Source: Methyloceanibacter sp. (GTDB taxonomy: Bacteria; Pseudomonadota; Alphaproteobacteria; Rhizobiales; Methyloligellaceae). From it: DNA of 18,509 nt. This document shows positions 1 to 7,758 of the stretch, piece after piece. Under the pieces are notes generated by a model. That model saw nothing but the letters and a program-made list of their open reading frames with translations. It was not told the DNA's origin and did not search any database. The position numbers and the translations under genes are program-made. Positions within the stretch are counted from its first letter, which is position 1, and each line of letters begins with the position of its first letter. The stretch covers positions 1 through 18,509 of the forward strand of contig JANWJA010000096.1 in the NCBI GenBank assembly GCA_025449615.1. Direction: 5' to 3'.

Positions 1-688
1 GACCTTCCTCAGCTACTACATCGAGAAGAAGCTCACCTCCACGCCGCAGGAGTTCGGCAAGGGCGCGATCGAAGGCGTCGCCGGTCCGGAAGCCGCCAAC
101 AATGCCTCGGCCGCCGGGGTGCTCGTGCCGATGCTCACATTGGGCCTGCCGACCTCGGCAACCGCCGCCATCATGCTCTCGGCGTTCCAGAGCTACGGCA
201 TCAATCCGGGACCGCTGCTGCTGCAGTCGCAGCCGCAACTGGTCTGGGGCCTGATCGCCTCGCTGTTCATCGGCAACGTCATGCTGCTGGTGCTCAACCT
301 GCCGCTGATCGCGGTCTGGGTGAAGCTCTTGCAAATTCCAGCGCCGATCCTTTACGCCGGCATTCTCGTGTTCGCGACCATCGGCACCTATGGCATCACC
401 CAGTCTCCGGTGGACCTGATCCTGCTCTATCTCATCGGCGGGATCGGCTACCTCATGCGCCGCTACGACTTCCCCGCCGCTCCCGTCATCATCGGAATGA
501 TTTTGGGACCGCTGGCGGAGCAGAACTTCCGCCAGGCCATGACGATTTCCGCCGGGGATTGGACCGTGTTCTTCACGCGGCCGCTGTCGGCGACCATCCT
601 GGCGCTGGCGGCGCTCGCACTGTTTGGCCCCAAGCTCTACGCGCTCGCGGTCCGGCCGAAGCCCGATCACGTGCCGGGCGATGCGTGA
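1..688 (+). CDS. Tripartite tricarboxylate transporter permease, TctA family (3' part)
   Basis: This is the C-terminal part of the large membrane subunit of a TTT importer, which takes up carboxylates with a periplasmic TctC-type receptor and a small TctB subunit. The reading frame is open from base 2, so the gene starts outside the window; an internal GTG at 119 is not the real start. The TctA family signature is clear: [18 protein letters not shown] followed by [19 protein letters not shown]. Several hydrophobic segments follow (around [50 protein letters not shown] and the last [13 protein letters not shown]), then a short polar tail and TGA at 686-688. No tctB or tctC gene follows it. The TctC-like fragment near 15.9 kb lies at the other end of the window and does not belong to this operon. 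Family assignment is secure; the substrate cannot be told. Confidence 0.95.
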   Translation, partial: TFLSYYIEKKLTSTPQEFGKGAIEGVAGPEAANNASAAGVLVPMLTLGLPTSATAAIMLSAFQSYGINPGPLLLQSQPQLVWGLIASLFIGNVMLLVLNLPLIAVWVKLLQIPAPILYAGILVFATIGTYGITQSPVDLILLYLIGGIGYLMRRYDFPAAPVIIGMILGPLAEQNFRQAMTISAGDWTVFFTRPLSATILALAALALFGPKLYALAVRPKPDHVPGDA

Positions 689-859
689 GACGGCGGGGGT
701 TGCAAATTTACATTGTCCGGCGGCCGCGCCGATTCCGTGACGGGCAGCGAATCGACGCTCTTCTTGACCTGAGGTGGGTGCACAAAGAACTTTCGCGTTA
801 CTGTCCAACTGTGCGGCGAAGCTATCTCATAGTGGCAATCACAGTGAAGGCGCACCGGG

Positions 860-1690
860 TTAGACCGCCATTCCAAGAAGCAACCTTGCTTCAGCAGGTG
901 ATGCAGGTCGCGCATTATGTTTGGCGCACATGTCCGCGGCGATTTTCACAAGCTCCGCATTATTGCTTGCAGGTCGTTTGGTGATCCGGACGTTTAACTT
1001 CAAGCCCGGTCCGAATTCCATCCCCACTACGTGCCAGCACCCGGTCCATGACCTCGGATTGATGACGTCCGATCCCCACAGCGGTCCAGGTCGCTTTTGA
1101 AAGTATGCGTTTTTAAGCTCCACGAGTGGGATGACGAGCAGATGCTCCTGAGCCGGCAACCCGTTCTTCACACCCATGACGAACTGTACATGCAGACGCT
1201 CATTGATGAGTCAGCTGTCCACAGGCCTTCGTGCACCGTGGATGTCGGATCGAAGATTTCGATCGCTGGAAGCACGCTGAGTTTCCGCATTTGTGTCGCC
1301 AAGCCGTCTACCAGCGGCGCAATTCTCATGAACGTTGGGTCGGGAAGTTTACGGAGCCGGTTGAGAGCGAGGCCATGTCCGGTTTGAGGTAAAGAGCGCT
1401 TCCACGTGCTGCGGCGTCCCGTCGGCGACCGCCAGTCGAAAATTGAATGATCATCTAGGGACAGTGTTTGCGCACGCCCTCTTGCACCTGAGCAAACAAG
1501 ATGCGATCGGAAGCAGGGGTTTCATCCGGCTTGCGCACGTGGATGTGAACGAAAGAGGGACCCGCATCAAATGATTGATGCGTCGACTCGATTTGTTCGG
1601 AGGGAGTTACGGGCACGCCCGGATTGTCCTTCTTGCGCGGAACAGATCCGGTCATCCGGCGGCAATCACTTTCTATGTCTGTCCGGCGCA
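860..1690 (-). pseudogene. Decayed beta-keto acid cleavage enzyme (BKACE, DUF849)
   Basis: Three blocks on the minus strand match, in order, the intact BKACE encoded at 11938-12783. Block one (1655 to 1455) reads TGSVPRKKDNPGVPV, then EQIESTH and the zinc-ligand motif HIHVRK, ending HCP and an in-frame TAG where the intact gene reads HCPGIIVQFS. The frame continues past the stop as MIIQFSTGG and, further on, KPDMASLSTGS, then shifts. A middle part reads IEIFDP, shifts again near 1190-1200, and resumes as LHVQFVMGVKNGLPA, running to TGA at 860 and covering the C-terminal LxxN and ASPAEARLLLGM region. The extreme N-terminus (VIAAG) is also in a different frame from TGSVP. By eye the first block is about 60% identical to the intact copy, so this is an old, separate paralogue and not a recent duplicate. 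At least one stop and three frameshifts make function very unlikely. Confidence 0.85.
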
Positions 1691-1834
1691 GGCGTTTGGC
1701 AAGAGAACCGCCGGTAACAACGGATGTTCAGGCATGTTGCTGGATCGGCGACCGTGCGTGCCGAACAATGCTCTCGCCGCGATGACAGGAGAAGAGTAAC
1801 ATCGCAGTGTCGGCCAGCTGCTTAGGGAGGACAT

Positions 1835-2620
1835 ATGCTCAAGCTGTCTCGCCGCACTGTTATGCTGGGGGCATTCGCACCGGCATTTCCCCGCCTCTCA
1901 TGGGCGCAGAGTGATGAGATCAGGGTCATCTGCTCGGGCGGTTTCACGGCCGCGTACAACATCCTCGCGCCTCGGTTCGAGCAGATCACGGGAAAGAAGG
2001 TCGCCAGCGCGTATGGCGCGTCGATGGGCAATGCGCCAGACGCCATTCCGCAGCGCCTCGCGCGCGGCGAGCCGACCGACATCATCATACTTGCGCGCCC
2101 GGCGCTCGACGACTTCTCGGCTCGCAGCGTGGTTCGGCCTGACAGCCGAGTCGACCTCGCCGAATCCCGCATCGGCGTCGCCGTGCGAGCCGGGGCGCCG
2201 AAGCCCGACATATCGACGGTCGATGCGCTGCGCCGCACCCTCTTGGGCGCATCGTCTATCGCCTACTCGGCGAGCGCGAGCGGTGTCTATATCTCGACCG
2301 AGCTCTATAAGAGGCTAGGGATCGAGGCGGAGGTTATGCCCAAGAGCCGCCGCATCCTCAGCGAGCGTGCGGCGGCGGTGGTCGCCCGAGGCGAGGCTGA
2401 AATCGGCTTCCAGCAGATCAGCGAGATCATCGGCATACCCGGTGCCGAGCTTGTCGGACCCCTTCCCGCCGAGGTGCAGCAGGTGACGGTTTTCTCCGCC
2501 GGCGTGCTGACGATCGCCAGCCAGCCAGAGGCGGCGGCGGAGCTAATCCGGTTTCTGGCGTCCCCGGACGCCGCCGAGACGGTCGCCTCAACGGGCCTCG
2601 ATCCCCTCGCTCACCGCTAA
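1835..2620 (+). CDS. ModA-like periplasmic substrate-binding protein, Tat-exported
   Basis: A 261-residue secreted solute-binding protein of the type 2 periplasmic fold, closest in style to ModA / SBP_bac_11 proteins. The N-terminus has a twin-arginine signal (SRRTVMLG at residues 5-12, a hydrophobic stretch, then SWAQ as likely cleavage site near residue 24). Mature features include IRVICSGGFTAAYNILAPRF at the start of the fold, SMGNAPDAIPQRLARGEPTD, and SASASGVYIS in the middle, a position where ModA proteins contact the oxyanion. The start ATG is preceded by a strong Shine-Dalgarno AGGGAGG. No ABC permease or ATPase gene is adjacent, and it stands alone between two relics. Similar orphan proteins are often annotated as molybdate-type binding proteins, but the ligand is unknown; an organic acid is as likely as an oxyanion. 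The family call is solid, the substrate is not. Confidence 0.88.
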   Translation: MLKLSRRTVMLGAFAPAFPRLSWAQSDEIRVICSGGFTAAYNILAPRFEQITGKKVASAYGASMGNAPDAIPQRLARGEPTDIIILARPALDDFSARSVVRPDSRVDLAESRIGVAVRAGAPKPDISTVDALRRTLLGASSIAYSASASGVYISTELYKRLGIEAEVMPKSRRILSERAAAVVARGEAEIGFQQISEIIGIPGAELVGPLPAEVQQVTVFSAGVLTIASQPEAAAELIRFLASPDAAETVASTGLDPLAHR

Positions 2621-2749
2621 ATGCTCGTACCCGGAATGGGGAAGACGGATCGCCTCGGAACAGGCCGGGCTCCTCTGCCGAAAGCTGGATGGTGGACGGA
2701 GTCGTTTGGATGCCCGAAGCGGCGCAGTGGATGGAATGCGATCGAGCTG

Positions 2750-2885
2750 ATGGACTGCGAACCGCAGCTCATGAGCGGCGACGGGCGGCACTGGGCCTAC
2801 AGGATAATAATAGATGGCCGCGAATGCTGGTACCCCGGCGAGCGGGTAAGCCAAAGGACGAGCTCCGCTGGAGGCCCCCTCTGCA
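2750..2885 (+). pseudogene. Relic of a small 'DGRxCWY' rhizobial protein
   Basis: One frame reads RHWAYRIIIDGRECWYPGER and then loses sense. The adjacent frame continues with GKPKDELRWRPP from about 2845. Put together, these give the HW-YRIIDGRxCWY...K-ELRW pattern of small, usually secreted proteins that I associate with Bradyrhizobium and relatives. The join needs a frameshift near 2840, and there is no recognisable signal peptide or good start upstream, so I read it as a broken remnant. The function of the family is not known to me. The match is short and from memory, so confidence is moderate. Confidence 0.5.
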
Positions 2886-2889
2886 CCTC

Positions 2890-3468
2890 AACAGTCCGGT
2901 GAGCCCGCCCGAGCCAGCACCTCAACAGCCGGGCGTGGTTGAACGGTCCGAAGTCGAGGGCAGCCCTCGCAAGCCGACACGGGACAGGACAAATGTCAAA
3001 TCATTCCATAATCCGGTCTGCCAGAAACCAGCAACAACATTTGAAAGAACCGGCATGTCTCTGAAGTTTTGCGGTAGTGAGATAATTGAACCCGATTTGA
3101 GTGGGATACGATTACAACCGGGCACCCCAATCGGCAGGGTCCGGCGCGCGCCGAAGCAGCGTCCGGCAACCCATATATGGCCAACCGGCGTAGCCTACGA
3201 AGCTCAACTGCCGTTCGCAGATCTTAGTGGGCATGAAAGCCTTCCTTTGCCAATTTGGTGCTGCGGGGCAAGAACTGGTTCAACCGCTATCTATGCGTTG
3301 GGCCTTCGAAGTCCGAATGGCGCCGACCCTCCCCGGAAGCCGATCGAGGTGCGCTCAGCCAAACAAATCCTTGAGCGCCTCCGGCATGCACCTGATGCTT
3401 TCGGACTAATCGATCGCACGGGCGCTGGCTGCGAGCGCCTGGAACGCGTGTACGGCCGCGCAGGAGCG
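2890..3468. other. Intergenic stretch without a recognisable gene
   Basis: Nothing in the six frames resembles a known family. A 260-codon open frame spans the region, but its residue composition (many Arg, Pro, Gly, no hydrophobic periodicity) is that of a non-coding frame in GC-rich DNA, and it also runs through the frameshifted relic upstream. Local GC is lower around 2990-3100, which suggests old decaying or foreign DNA. I see no transposase remnant. Confidence 0.5.
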
Positions 3469-3493
3469 TGAGCACCGCCAGGCGTGGTGCTCA
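3469..3493 (-). terminator. Perfect hairpin over the stop codon of the last island gene
   Basis: TGAGCACC (3469-3476) and GGTGCTCA (3486-3493) are exact reverse complements around a 9-base loop, and the right arm contains the hydrolase stop codon. The position fits the end of the minus-strand transcription unit. No U-run follows on the minus strand, so it is not a classical intrinsic terminator; it could be an RNA-stabilising 3' hairpin. Confidence 0.4.
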
Positions 3494-4420
3494 GGATTCG
3501 ATCCTCTGAGCTGTCAAAAAATCGGCGATAGGTTGGATTTGGTCGAGGCTCATAAGCGGGGGTGCATGGCCACAGCCCTCGATATCATGCACGCGTGTCC
3601 GCGGGTTCCGCCGGACCATCTCGTCCGCGAGGTTCGCCGGCAACATGTCGGATTCCACACCGCGAAGTGCAAGGATCGGCACCTCGATGCCGGTCCAGTA
3701 TTTCCAGAGATTAACGCTGTAGTGCCATGGATTTCGGAATGCCCGTACGATCTGCGGATCGAAGAGCATGACGTAACGCTCTCGGCTGGCATGCCAAGCA
3801 ACACTGTGGCGGGTGACGTGGCACCATTGTTCGTCAGAAAGGCCGCCAAATGGTGCTAAGACCTCGCGGAAATAGGCTTCGGCCTCCCCTAAGTCGTGGA
3901 AGTCCACCGGCATGGCGCTAATGTAGGACCCGATACGGGCTAGGCCCGCCCAAGGCAAGTACGGAGCGATATCGTTGATCACGAGGCGGCGAATTGGGTT
4001 GCCCGGCAAACCGGCAAGCACAATTCCAATCAGCCCGCCGAGCGACGTTCCGACCCAGTCGACCTGTCCGGCGTCAAGAGCCGCGATGAGTGCGTTCATG
4101 TCGGCGCAGTATTGAGGAAGCGCATATTCGTTCGGATCGCGCAGCCTGCCGCTTTGCCCACGACCGACGAGGTCCGGACAAACGACACGGCGGCCTGCCC
4201 CGGCAAGGTGCGCGGCGAGATAGTCGAAATCTCGTCCCTGGCGGCTGAGCCCGTGAACACACACAACCGGAATGCGCGTGTTTGCTGCACCCCAATCAGT
4301 GTATGCCACTGGGTGGAAGCCAGACATAGACAGGCCGAAAAACGAACCAGTCCGATCAGGTTCGAAATCGACTTTAGGACCTTTTGAGGTGTTCCCGTTC
4401 CCCATGGCTACTTTGAGCAT
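3491..4420 (-). CDS. Alpha/beta fold hydrolase
   Basis: A cytoplasmic alpha/beta hydrolase with a complete triad. With the ATG at 4420 it has 309 residues, the usual family length. The oxyanion-side motif VCVHGLSRQGRDFD lies at about 54-67, the nucleophile elbow GTSLGG has Ser126, the acid is probably Asp258 in GVESDML, and His285 lies in GCGHAPP. The segment VVCPDLVGRGQSGR is the typical strand 4 region. The frame stays open upstream to a TTG at 4549, but that extension (MALAMTSMRGSHGREQ) has no family character or good ribosome site, so I prefer 4420; the next ATG at 4405 is also possible. It is the last gene of the PHA island, so a role in ester or thioester turnover (for example releasing hydroxy acids or CoA esters) is plausible but inferred. 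It lacks the lipase-box Cys of PhaC, so it is not a second synthase. Confidence 0.88.
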   Translation of the reverse strand: MLKVAMGNGNTSKGPKVDFEPDRTGSFFGLSMSGFHPVAYTDWGAANTRIPVVCVHGLSRQGRDFDYLAAHLAGAGRRVVCPDLVGRGQSGRLRDPNEYALPQYCADMNALIAALDAGQVDWVGTSLGGLIGIVLAGLPGNPIRRLVINDIAPYLPWAGLARIGSYISAMPVDFHDLGEAEAYFREVLAPFGGLSDEQWCHVTRHSVAWHASRERYVMLFDPQIVRAFRNPWHYSVNLWKYWTGIEVPILALRGVESDMLPANLADEMVRRNPRTRVHDIEGCGHAPPLMSLDQIQPIADFLTAQRIES

Positions 4421-4515
4421 AGTTCGCTCTGAACGCGTTCTGGGCACCGAGTTTTTTCCGCTGGTTGGAAGCCGATAGTAGTCAAGTGCATCGCGGCGAA
4501 GTTGCTCTCTTCCAT
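4408..4515 (-). CDS. Candidate 35-residue leader ORF overlapping the hydrolase start
   Basis: An ATG at 4515 with a good upstream GAGGAA (4519-4524) opens a 35-codon frame (begins MEESNFAAMHLTTIG, ends SELCSK) that stops with TAG at 4408-4410, 13 bases inside the preferred hydrolase start at 4420. It has the better ribosome site of the two, so it may couple translation into the hydrolase, or be the displaced N-terminus of a frameshifted gene. The peptide resembles nothing I know, and the ORF may be chance. Confidence 0.25.
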   Translation of the reverse strand: MEESNFAAMHLTTIGFQPAEKTRCPERVQSELCSK

Positions 4516-4622
4516 GACTTCCTCGCATTGACGTCATAGCAAGCGCCAATGCGCCAATTTTTCTTTGTCCGGCGGCAGGGTTCCTCGGCGTGCAAATATT
4601 TCAGCCGTCATTGCGAATGAAC

Positions 4623-4656
4623 AAAAAACATCGAGTGCCGACAGTTTTTCTGCCGC
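4623..4656 (-). terminator. Weak hairpin with T-run after the CoA-transferase gene
   Basis: On the minus strand CGGCAG-AAAAA-CTGTCG forms a 6-bp stem with one G-U pair (plus-strand 4639-4655), and TTTTTT follows about 10 bases further on (4623-4628). The spacing is long for an intrinsic terminator, so it may only attenuate read-through into the hydrolase gene. Confidence 0.3.
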
Positions 4657-4696
4657 GATCATTGAAAAATGTAATGAGATGCCGAACATCCAATTG

Positions 4697-6640
4697 TCAC
4701 GCCTGACTTTGTGCTGCAGTGAATGCCTGAGCCTCCGCCCAGGTTTCGAACACGTGAGGAGCGAGGTTACGTTCGGCCAGACCAGCGCCGAGCTTCATGC
4801 GCATGAAAGCACTCGTCGTATAGCGTGAGGCTGTCAAATAATAGCGCTGCTGCATGTAAGTGATCATCGACATGTAGGAATCGCTCACCATGGGATCGAG
4901 GTAGAACCCGTCGTAATTGACGACGAGACCCACCTTGCGGCCGATCGCCTTGCAGCGCGCTTCAACCTCACTGCGAATGAGATCGACATCCTGGACCGTC
5001 CGCACCTGGAATCCTTCGAAATTGATGAATAGGGTATTGCGCGCTTGGTCGTATGTGATGCGGTCGGAGAGGCTCAAACCAAGCAGGAGCTGCTCGAGAC
5101 CCATCGGCTCTGGGCGGAAGATACGCTCGCTCATCAGTCGTGGACTCCGCACCAAGGGTTTGAAGTCCATATGCGGCAGAATGTCTTTCTCCAAATCGAT
5201 GCCGGGCGCAATCTCGATCAGCTCCATGCCATCCGACGTTCTTCGGAATACGCACCGCTCAGTCACATAGAAGACCGGCTGTCCGGTCTCGGCCGCGTAG
5301 GCGCCGCTGAAGGTGATTTGCTCAACCTTTTCGATGAATTTCTGCGACCGGCCTTCCCTCATGATGGCGAGGTTGCCGTCTGCGATTCCGATCTTGAGGC
5401 CGCCTGCGGTAAATGTGCCCGCGAACAGCAGCTTCTTGGCGTTCTGTGAGATGTTGATGAAGCCGCCAGCGCCGGCGAGCTTACGACCGAACCGGCTCAC
5501 ATTCACGTTGCCCACCTCGTCGACTTGGGCAAGTCCAAGACACGCGAGATCGAGCCCGCCGCCATCATAGAAGTCGAACTGTTGGTTCTGCTGGATGACC
5601 GCTTCGGGATTGAGCGCCGCACCGAAATCGAGCCCGCCCTGCGGAATACCTCCCACGATCCCGGGTTCGGCTGTGAGCGTAAGGTATTTGAGAATCCGCT
5701 CCTCTGCCGCGACTGTCGCCACCCCTTCCGGCATCCCGATACCCAGATTCACAACGCCCCCGAGCGGCAGGTCGAAAGCGCAGCGCCGAGCGATGATCTT
5801 GCGCTCGTCCAGCTCCATCGGGTCGATGCGATCAAGGGGAACGCGCTGCCGGCCGGAGAAGGCGTGGTTATAGGGCGAGCCGTAGGTCTGGAGGTGGTTC
5901 TTCGCTTCGGCCAACACCACACAATCGACCAAAATGCCTGGGACCTGGACCTCGCGCGGACTGAGCGAATCCGCGGCGGCAATGCGCTCTACTTGCGCTA
6001 TGACGAAGCCGCGGGAGTTCTTGGCTGCCATCGCAGAAGCGAGATTGTCGAGGGTAAGCGCCTCCCGCTCCATAGTGGTGTTGCCGTTTGGATCGCAGGT
6101 CGTTCCCCGGATGAATGCGACGTTGATTGGGAACGCCTTGTAGCGCAGCCATTCCTCGCCGTCGATTTCGAGAAGCTCGACGAGATCCTCGGTGGTGACG
6201 CTGTTAAGTTTGCCGCCTTGGTCGCGAGGATCGACGAAAGTGCGCAGTCCCACCTTCGAGATCGTCCCTGGACGATGCGCCGCGATCTCCCGGTAGAGAT
6301 GCGAGATGCAGCCGAGCGGAAGGTTGTAGGCTTCTATTGCGTTGTCGAGCGCCAGCTCGGCGATCTTGGGTACTAGGCTCCAATGGCCGCCCACCACGCG
6401 CTTGAGAAGCCCTCTGTGGGCGAGACGGTTCAGCCCGCGTTCCTTGCCGTCGCCGGGGGCCGCGGCGAAGACGAGGGTGAGACCGGAGGGGTGCCGCTCC
6501 TTAAGAAAGCGCCGCTCGAGAGCGATGATCAGTTCGTCGGGCGTACCGATGCCAACAAAGCCCGACACGCAAATTGTGTCTCCATCGCGAATAATCGCGA
6601 TGGCTTCATCGGCGGAGACGATCTTGTTCTTGAGCGTCAT
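4697..6640 (-). CDS. Family I acyl-CoA:acetate/3-ketoacid CoA-transferase with extra C-terminal domain
   Basis: This enzyme moves CoA between carboxylic acids; the single chain carries both halves of the OXCT/Pct/YdiF fold. The ATG at 6640 begins MTLKNKIVSADEA, which aligns with family N-termini and lies 5 bases after the phaC stop; an in-frame extension to 6667 would overlap phaC and is not needed. The N-terminal half has VSGFVGIGTPDEL and AAAPGDGKERGLNRLA. The second half has GIGMPEGVA, the active-site Glu (about residue 325) in TAEPGIVGG, DGGGLDLACLGLAQVD, and GAGGFINISQNAKK. After the usual end of YdiF-type enzymes (about residue 500) there are roughly 145 further residues (from SERIFRPEPMG through YDQARNTLFINFEGF to FETWAEAQAF) of unknown role. 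Next to phaEC it probably activates free hydroxy or keto acids for polymerisation; propionate CoA-transferases are known to supply 2-hydroxyacyl-CoA to PHA synthases. The actual acceptor is unknown. Confidence 0.92.
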   Translation of the reverse strand: MTLKNKIVSADEAIAIIRDGDTICVSGFVGIGTPDELIIALERRFLKERHPSGLTLVFAAAPGDGKERGLNRLAHRGLLKRVVGGHWSLVPKIAELALDNAIEAYNLPLGCISHLYREIAAHRPGTISKVGLRTFVDPRDQGGKLNSVTTEDLVELLEIDGEEWLRYKAFPINVAFIRGTTCDPNGNTTMEREALTLDNLASAMAAKNSRGFVIAQVERIAAADSLSPREVQVPGILVDCVVLAEAKNHLQTYGSPYNHAFSGRQRVPLDRIDPMELDERKIIARRCAFDLPLGGVVNLGIGMPEGVATVAAEERILKYLTLTAEPGIVGGIPQGGLDFGAALNPEAVIQQNQQFDFYDGGGLDLACLGLAQVDEVGNVNVSRFGRKLAGAGGFINISQNAKKLLFAGTFTAGGLKIGIADGNLAIMREGRSQKFIEKVEQITFSGAYAAETGQPVFYVTERCVFRRTSDGMELIEIAPGIDLEKDILPHMDFKPLVRSPRLMSERIFRPEPMGLEQLLLGLSLSDRITYDQARNTLFINFEGFQVRTVQDVDLIRSEVEARCKAIGRKVGLVVNYDGFYLDPMVSDSYMSMITYMQQRYYLTASRYTTSAFMRMKLGAGLAERNLAPHVFETWAEAQAFTAAQSQA

Positions 6641-6645
6641 CCGGC

Positions 6646-7758
6646 CTACTGCCTCTCGGAAAGCCACTTGGCGATCCCGGAGCCGAGAAAAGCCTGGGAC
6701 TTGCCGCCGACGAATACGCCGACATGACCCCCAGGCAGCGGGAGCTCTTTGTAGTCCTTCGTACCTACCTTCGCGCCCAATGCCTGCGAGGTGGCGGGCG
6801 GAATGATGTGATCGTCTTTGGCGAACACGTTGAGAACCGGCATGGTTATGTTACCGAGGTCCACCTGCCGGCCGTTGACCGTGAATGCGTTGTTGATGAG
6901 CTTGTTGTCCTGGTAGAGGTCCTTGAGCCACTGCTTCGCAGCCTCGCCGGGATGATGCGGGCGATCCGCGATCCACTTCTCCATACGCAGGAAGTTGAGG
7001 AACTTCTTCTCGTCATCCATCACCTCCAACATGTCGAGATTGTACTTCATGAGGGTGCGCATGGGTGTCATCTGGGAGAAAACAGACCCCATGAACTCGC
7101 CCGGCAGATTGCCGTAGGCCTCGATCAGACGATCGATATCCTCCGGCTTGAGGCTGCGCGTCCAGATATTGATGAAGCCGTGGCCAAGCCGGTTCTCGAC
7201 CGTGTCGCCATGAAAATCGATCGGAGTGATGGTGAGTACCATGGCTTTCACGGTGTCGGGATGCAGCGCGGCATAACACGTGGTGAAGACGCCGCCTTCG
7301 CAAATACCCAGGAGGCTCACCTTATCGATCCTGTGCCGCTCGGAAATTACCCGCACGCATTCCGCCAGGTATCCATCGATGTAATCATCAAGAGTGAGCC
7401 AGCGGTCGGCGCGGGAGGGGTTGCCCCAATCCACGACATAAAGATCGATGCCGAGGTTGAGGAGGTTACGAACGAGGGAGCGATCCTCCTGCAGGTCTGC
7501 CATTGTGTAGCGGCCAATTAACCCGTAGACGATTAACATGGGGGTCGCGATCTTCGTGTCGGCCAGGGGCCGGTAGTGGTGCAGCGTCACCTTGTCCTGC
7601 CGCCAAACCTCGTCCTTCGGCGTGGTGGCGATGGCGACTTCGTTGTCGCGCAGCTTGGAGAACAGCTCGGCGCCGCGCGCAATCTTCTCGCCAAGGGCTG
7701 CAGCCTCCGAGATAGCTTGCTCGGGCTTGATGTGGATGGGCGCTCCGCTGTTCGTCAT
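6646..7758 (-). CDS. phaC: Class III PHA synthase catalytic subunit PhaC
   Basis: This is the catalytic subunit that polymerises (R)-hydroxyacyl-CoA into polyhydroxyalkanoate at the granule surface, working with PhaE. It has 370 residues, close to the approximately 355 of class III PhaC and far short of the roughly 560-590 of class I/II. The modified lipase box GICEGG places the nucleophile at Cys153; the acid is Asp316 in FAKDDHIIPP and the general base His345 in PGGHVGVFVGG. VVDWGNPSRADRWLTLDDYI is a strongly conserved PhaC segment. Its ATG overlaps the phaE stop by 4 bases (ATGA), typical of translational coupling and equimolar subunits. The box carries Glu where class III enzymes I recall have Gln (GICQGG); this may be a lineage variant. 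Identification is very secure. Confidence 0.97.
   Translation of the reverse strand: MTNSGAPIHIKPEQAISEAAALGEKIARGAELFSKLRDNEVAIATTPKDEVWRQDKVTLHHYRPLADTKIATPMLIVYGLIGRYTMADLQEDRSLVRNLLNLGIDLYVVDWGNPSRADRWLTLDDYIDGYLAECVRVISERHRIDKVSLLGICEGGVFTTCYAALHPDTVKAMVLTITPIDFHGDTVENRLGHGFINIWTRSLKPEDIDRLIEAYGNLPGEFMGSVFSQMTPMRTLMKYNLDMLEVMDDEKKFLNFLRMEKWIADRPHHPGEAAKQWLKDLYQDNKLINNAFTVNGRQVDLGNITMPVLNVFAKDDHIIPPATSQALGAKVGTKDYKELPLPGGHVGVFVGGKSQAFLGSGIAKWLSERQ

Noticed and set aside
2689..3471. 260-codon plus-strand open frame
   Set aside because: Rich in Arg/Pro/Gly with no domain character, no good ribosome site, and it passes through the frameshifted DGRxCWY relic.
713..4576. TTGTCCGGCGGC at 713-724 and again at 4565-4576
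   Set aside because: A 12-base GC-rich match without extension on either side and no target duplication; not enough for a mobile-element end.
5525..6376. 283-codon plus-strand frame
   Set aside because: Lies wholly antisense to the CoA-transferase, whose motifs are unmistakable; a GC-driven shadow.
6724..7521. 265-codon plus-strand frame
   Set aside because: Antisense to phaC with its complete catalytic triad; a shadow.
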